Assembly: GCA_017617795.1 (NCBI GenBank)
Contig: JAFZVM010000100.1
Span: 1-34,349, forward strand
Origin: Oscillospiraceae bacterium
GTDB taxonomy: Bacteria > Bacillota > Clostridia > Oscillospirales > Oscillospiraceae
Length of the DNA stretch: 34,349 bases
Direction of reading: 5' to 3'
Shown here: positions 31,137-34,349 of the stretch, one piece after another
How positions within the stretch are numbered: position 1 is the first letter of the stretch
How the letters are laid out: every line of letters starts with the position of its first letter
The notes under the pieces: generated by a model
What the model saw: only the letters and a program-made list of their open reading frames with translations
The model's database searches: none
What the model was told of the DNA's origin: nothing
Position numbers and translations under genes: made by a program

Positions 31137-31155
31137 ATGGTAAACGGTCGTTTAC
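31115..31155 (+). promoter_or_regulatory. Double TetR-type operator flanking the -10 box
   Basis: Two 16-bp palindromes: GTTAACGACCGTTTAC (31115-31130, one imperfect pair) and GTAAACGGTCGTTTAC (31140-31155, perfect around a central GT). They are separated by 9 bases that hold the -10. Together they also form a 13-bp inverted repeat. Binding of the encoded TetR-like protein would block RNA polymerase, giving autorepression. Confidence 0.82.
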
Positions 31156-31175
31156 TTTTTATCTGGGAGGTCTCC

Positions 31176-31778
31176 ATGCGCGGAACAAAGGAACGGATCC
31201 TGCTGACGGCGCTGCAGCTGTTTGCCCGGGACGGCTACGAAGCGGTATCGGTGAGCGATATTGCGGAACAGCTGGGAATCACCAAGGGCGCCCTGTACAG
31301 GCATTATAAAAGCAAGCGGGATATCTTCAACAGCATCCTGGCCCGCATGGAACAGCGGGATGCCGAGCTGGCCCGGGACAGCGAGGTGCCGGAGGGGACG
31401 AAGGAAGAGATGGAGGAGGCCTATCAGGCCGTCTCCCCGGAGCAGATCGCCGCCTTCAGCAAGACCATGCTCCGATACTGGGCCGAGGATGAATTCGCCT
31501 CCCTGTTCCGCCGGATGCTGATCCTGGAGCAGTTCCGGGACCCGGAGATGGGCAGGCTCCGGCAGCAGTATCTGGTTTCCGGACCGCTGGGGTATCTGAC
31601 GGATCTGTTCGCCGCCCTGGGGCTGCCGGAGCCGCAGAAGGCCGCGGCGGAATTCTACGGCCCGATGTTTCTGCTCTGGAGCGTTTATGACGGAGCTGAG
31701 GACGGCAGGACGGTGCTTGCCCTGGGGGATGAGCTGATCGACGCCGCTGCCGTCCGTCTGGAAAAAGGAAAGGAGTAA
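31176..31778 (+). CDS. TetR/AcrR-family transcriptional repressor
   Basis: A 200-residue regulator. The N-terminal domain is MRGTKERILLTALQLFARDG, then YEAVSVSDIAEQLGITKGAL with YRHYKSKRDIF, the classic TetR helix-turn-helix (about 24-48). The C-terminal ligand and dimer domain has no recognisable inducer signature. It most likely represses its own operon, through the double operator at 31115-31155, together with the downstream acetyltransferase. The ATG at 31176 has GGGAGG 5 bases upstream; an in-frame ATG at 31137 lies within the operator and the predicted transcript start. The inducer is unknown. Confidence 0.93.
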   Translation: MRGTKERILLTALQLFARDGYEAVSVSDIAEQLGITKGALYRHYKSKRDIFNSILARMEQRDAELARDSEVPEGTKEEMEEAYQAVSPEQIAAFSKTMLRYWAEDEFASLFRRMLILEQFRDPEMGRLRQQYLVSGPLGYLTDLFAALGLPEPQKAAAEFYGPMFLLWSVYDGAEDGRTVLALGDELIDAAAVRLEKGKE

Positions 31779-31788
31779 CAGGAAAACC

Positions 31789-32427
31789 ATGGAACCGAAA
31801 ACCATCATCATCCGCCGGGAGACGGAACAGGACCACCGGATCGTGGAAGCCCTCATCCGGGATTCCTTCTGGAACGTATACCGTCCGGGCTGTCTGGAGC
31901 ACTATGTGATCCACCGGCTCAGAGAGGATCCCGCCTTTGTGCCGGAGCTGGACCTGGTCATGGAGGGGGACGGACGCATCATCGGGCAGAATATGTTCAT
32001 GCGGGCGGAGATCCGTGCCGACGACGGACGGTCGATCCCCATCATGACCATGGGCCCCATCTGCATCACGCCGGAGCTGAAGCGCCGGGGCTACGGCAAG
32101 AAGCTGCTGGACGATTCCCTGGAGCGGGCTGCGGCCCTGGGCTGCGGCGCCCTGTGCTTCGAGGGAAATATCCGCTTCTACGGAAAGAGCGGTTTTACCT
32201 ATGCCCGGGAATTCGGCATCCGGTACCATGATCTGCCGGAGGGGGCGGACGACTCCTTCTTCCTCTGCCGGGAGCTGATCCCCGGCTATCTGCAGGGCGT
32301 AACCGGAGAATACGCTCCGCCGGAGGGATACTTCTGCGCGGAACGGGAACCGGAGGAATTTGCCCGCTTCGACGCCCTTTTTCCTCCGAAGGAGAAAAAG
32401 GTCCAGCCGGGCCAGCTCACCCATTGA
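31789..32427 (+). CDS. GNAT-family N-acetyltransferase
   Basis: A 212-residue acetyltransferase with motif A at about 92-110 (ITPELKRRGYGKKLLDDSLE), where RRGYGK is the CoA-pyrophosphate loop, and motif B around FYGKSGFTYA. The length and the IGQNMF / MTMGPICI strands resemble YhbS-like predicted acetyltransferases. It starts 10 bases after the tetR-like stop, with AAAGGAG at the end of that gene, so it is the second gene of an autoregulated pair. It may modify the small molecule that the regulator senses, or be a general detoxifying enzyme; both are inference. Confidence 0.88.
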   Translation: MEPKTIIIRRETEQDHRIVEALIRDSFWNVYRPGCLEHYVIHRLREDPAFVPELDLVMEGDGRIIGQNMFMRAEIRADDGRSIPIMTMGPICITPELKRRGYGKKLLDDSLERAAALGCGALCFEGNIRFYGKSGFTYAREFGIRYHDLPEGADDSFFLCRELIPGYLQGVTGEYAPPEGYFCAEREPEEFARFDALFPPKEKKVQPGQLTH

Positions 32428-32458
32428 CGATCCCTCCGCCGCGCCTCTGCGAAAAGCG

Positions 32459-32487
32459 TTGCCCTGTTCCCGATTCGATGTTATGAT
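32459..32487 (+). promoter_or_regulatory. Promoter of the UGSC-like gene
   Basis: -35 TTGCCC (32459-32464), a 17-base spacer and -10 TATGAT (32482-32487). The leader is about 85 bases, with nothing recognised in it. Confidence 0.65.
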
Positions 32488-32577
32488 ATTGTCAACCAAA
32501 CATCGACCCGCTGCTTCGGGGACCTGCGGACACCCCTCCCGGCCCCCGCGGCAGACATTGGGAAAGGAGACGCAACC

Positions 32578-34161
32578 ATGCAGGAGATTCTGAAAGCCCT
32601 GGATCCCAGAGGTCTGTTCAACGACGTACAACGGGCTCCTTTGGCTCCGCGGCCGGAGACCCTGGCGGGCAAGACGGTCTACATCATCAACTCCTGGCCC
32701 GGGGATTCCCACGGCTTCGGAGAGGTGGAAAAGGCGCTGGACGCTTATCTGCGGGAGAAGTACGCGGGGGTCAGGCTGGAATACCGCACCCGTATGAGCT
32801 ATTCCTCAGATGATCCACCTCTGTGGGCGGAGATGAAGGAAAAGGCGGACTGCTTCGTTTACTTTGCCGCCCCCTCCTGCTCCACCACCGCCTGCGCCGT
32901 CACCTGGCCTGCCCGCCGGATCGAGCGGATGGGCGTTCCCGGTCTTACCGTGCTCTACCGGTATCTGGAGAACGACGCTCTGATCTCCCGGGAACGGGAG
33001 GGGATGCAGATCCGCTTCGCGGAGACGGAATTCCCCTGCACGGACATCAGCGAGGCCGATCTGAAAAAGCTGCTGGGAGAGATCGAGGACGCCCTCCTCT
33101 CCCCCCTGAAGCCGGAGGAACTGATCAGCGGACCCTATACTCCGCCCCAGCCGGATCGCTTCTGCGCGGAAGGCACGGAGGACGAGCTGCAGGAATACTT
33201 CCAGGCAAACGGGCTGACGGACGGGCTCCCGGTGATCATCCCCACGGAGGAGCGGGTGGCGGAGATGCTGAAGGGCACCTCCCACGCCCCGGAGGAGATC
33301 GTAGCCGCCCAGATGGCGCCGGAAGGACGCATCGTCACCGTGGAGAAGGCGGCCATCACGGCGGTGATGGCCGGAGCGAAGCCGGAGTATATGCCGGTCA
33401 TCCTGGCCATGATCGAGCTCATGGGTACGGACCAGCGCCACCACCAGACCGCAAAATCCACCAATGCCTTCAGCTTCATGCAGGTGGTCAACGGCCCCAT
33501 CCGGAAGGAGATCGGCATGAACGACTCCGTCTGTGCCCTGGGTCCCGGCGGACGGGCCAACGCCGTCATCGGCCGGGCTCACCGGCTGGCCTTCATCAAT
33601 CTGGGCGGCAGCGAAGTCGGGGTGAACCTCATGGGCGTCATGGGCAACAACAGCTGCTATACCTTCGCCTTTGCGGAGAACGAAGAGGCCAGCCCCTGGG
33701 AGCCCTACTCCACCTCCCTGGGCTTTAAGGCGGGGGAAAGCGTGCTCACCATCCTCACCGGCGGCTGGGCCCACATCGGCAACTATATGCTCAATCCCAG
33801 CCTGGATGATTTCTACCGGTCCATCAAGACCTTTGAGATGCTCCACGGCATCACCATCCTCCTGTCCCCCCTGCGGGCGAAGGAGCTGCTGGAGGAGACC
33901 GGCTGCCGCACCCGGAAGGAGATCGAGGATTATTTCTGGAACCGGATCACCGTCACCGAGGGCGAGCTGAAGGGCAGAAGGCTGTACGCCCGTCCCAGGC
34001 CCGATCCTTCCCAGGGACCCGTCACCGACGATACGGTCATGCACCTTTTCGCCAGAAACCAGATCAACGTCATCGTCGTAGGGGATCCCCAGGGCAGCAA
34101 CGTGGTCCAGGGCTGGTCCCAGTACAGCCCCCACAGCACCTCCATCGACAAGTGGAGATAA
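32578..34161 (+). CDS. UGSC-family-like protein with variant cysteine motif
   Basis: A 527-residue soluble protein in two parts. Residues about 30-150 resemble the UGSC (U/C-G-S-C) domain, with the cysteine loop APSCSTTACAVTWPARRIER (98-117) leading into MGVP. By eye the canonical C-G-S-C aligns with C-S-T-T, so only the first cysteine (Cys101) is kept, with Cys106 nearby. Residues about 205-527 form the larger domain often attached to it: NGLTDGLPVIIPTEERV (211-227), GPGGRANAVIGRAHRL (322-337) and FAENEEASPWEPYS (365-378). No enzymatic reaction is established for the family; thiol or selenol redox chemistry is suspected. RBS AAAGGAG is 9 bases before the ATG. It seems to be a single gene ending before the hairpins at 34183. 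Confidence 0.72.
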   Translation: MQEILKALDPRGLFNDVQRAPLAPRPETLAGKTVYIINSWPGDSHGFGEVEKALDAYLREKYAGVRLEYRTRMSYSSDDPPLWAEMKEKADCFVYFAAPSCSTTACAVTWPARRIERMGVPGLTVLYRYLENDALISREREGMQIRFAETEFPCTDISEADLKKLLGEIEDALLSPLKPEELISGPYTPPQPDRFCAEGTEDELQEYFQANGLTDGLPVIIPTEERVAEMLKGTSHAPEEIVAAQMAPEGRIVTVEKAAITAVMAGAKPEYMPVILAMIELMGTDQRHHQTAKSTNAFSFMQVVNGPIRKEIGMNDSVCALGPGGRANAVIGRAHRLAFINLGGSEVGVNLMGVMGNNSCYTFAFAENEEASPWEPYSTSLGFKAGESVLTILTGGWAHIGNYMLNPSLDDFYRSIKTFEMLHGITILLSPLRAKELLEETGCRTRKEIEDYFWNRITVTEGELKGRRLYARPRPDPSQGPVTDDTVMHLFARNQINVIVVGDPQGSNVVQGWSQYSPHSTSIDKWR

Positions 34162-34182
34162 AGTGTCTCAGACAGCGTAAAA

Positions 34183-34204
34183 GCCGCGGGCGTCTGCCCG
34201 CGGC
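34183..34204 (+). terminator. GC-rich hairpin after the UGSC-like gene
   Basis: A perfect 9-bp stem GCCGCGGGC / GCCCGCGGC around GTCT, 22 bases after the stop. No T-run follows, so it is a terminator only by position, or part of the repeat element that begins here. Confidence 0.5.
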
Positions 34205-34239
34205 TCAGCGTGTCGACAAAGTCTTGTCGCCGCGCTGAG
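34204..34239. repeat. Long interrupted hairpin
   Basis: Outer arms CTCAGCG / CGCTGAG and inner arms CGACAA / TTGTCG around AGTC, about 14 pairs in all with a mismatch between inner and outer arms. It is intergenic, directly joined to neighbouring hairpins. Confidence 0.65.
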
Positions 34240-34241
34240 GC

Positions 34242-34286
34242 AAGTTTTTCGAACAAGGAATATGGAAAAGATTGTTCGAAAAACTT
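34242..34286. repeat. Perfect 15-bp inverted repeat
   Basis: AAGTTTTTCGAACAA (34242-34256) and its exact complement (34272-34286), separated by 15 bases. It is AT-rich, unlike the surrounding genes. Confidence 0.85.
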
Positions 34287-34298
34287 ATGATTGAACGC

Positions 34299-34325
34299 GA
34301 AAGACACCCCTGATGGGTTTCTTTC
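34299..34325. repeat. Hairpin at the window end, terminator-like
   Basis: GAAAGACACCC / GGGTTTCTTTC around CTGAT with one mismatch, followed by a pyrimidine-rich stretch (ACACTTTCTTCC). It is the fourth stem-loop within 145 bases. The last 24 bases of the window hold no recognised feature. Confidence 0.6.
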
Positions 34326-34349
34326 ACACTTTCTTCCTTTCCGGTATCG

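Noticed and set aside
33930..34307. Minus-strand open frame of 125 codons at the right edge
   Set aside because: Mostly antisense to the UGSC-like gene and its start lies in the hairpin cluster; no RBS or family match.

Overview
The window looks like a GC-rich, strictly anaerobic, Gram-positive (monoderm) Clostridia-type chromosome, probably a gut or fermentative Oscillospirales-like bacterium. The basis is strong Shine-Dalgarno sites (AAAGGAG, GGGAGG), SigA-like promoters with 17-nt spacers, two oxygen-sensitive glycyl radical enzymes, several multi-[4Fe-4S] proteins, a CD1871A-type CXXC mini-protein, a BspA-type leucine-rich-repeat surface protein and a lipobox lipoprotein. The genus cannot be read from the sequence. 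No rRNA, tRNA, CRISPR array, transposase, integrase or phage gene was recognised.

Layout. 1-2.2 kb: the end of a LysM gene, then on the minus strand an EamA transporter, a YbaK-type tRNA deacylase and a YfcE-type phosphodiesterase. 2.2-6.8 kb: a tight plus-strand operon with a flavin/iron-sulfur (dicluster) protein, a small four-cysteine redox protein, a short AMP-dependent CoA ligase and a phosphotransferase. The first three resemble members of the Desulfovibrio DVU_1551-1558 cluster linked to molybdenum aldehyde/xanthine oxidoreductases. 6.8-11.3 kb: MoxR ATPase, DUF58 and membrane transglutaminase (minus). 11.4-13.4 kb: secreted TlpA thioredoxin, a 45-residue CXXC membrane peptide and a polyferredoxin membrane protein (minus, overlapping genes). 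13.5-15.5 kb: ECF sigma factor and its membrane partner (minus). 15.6-17.7 kb: a 2-hydroxyacid dehydrogenase and an M42 peptidase (plus). 17.7-18.9 kb: an acetyltransferase and a flavodoxin-like reductase (minus). 19.1-21.9 kb: an LRR/Ig-like secreted protein with an exact 166-residue super-repeat. 22.1-29.9 kb: two paralogous glycyl radical enzymes, one on each side of a large PEP/pyruvate-binding-domain protein. 30-34.3 kb: a lipoprotein, a TetR regulator with a two-site operator and an acetyltransferase, a UGSC-like protein, and a hairpin-rich repeat at the end.

Working together. Three redox/anaerobic modules stand out: the DVU_155x-like operon, the TlpA-CXXC-polyferredoxin relay (probably moving electrons across the membrane to extracytoplasmic thiols), and the paired glycyl radical enzymes. 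The last share an unusual Cys-x-Asp active-site motif and have no activating enzyme nearby. No intergenic stretch exceeds 300 bases. Most long alternative open frames are antisense shadows of GC-rich genes and were left out.
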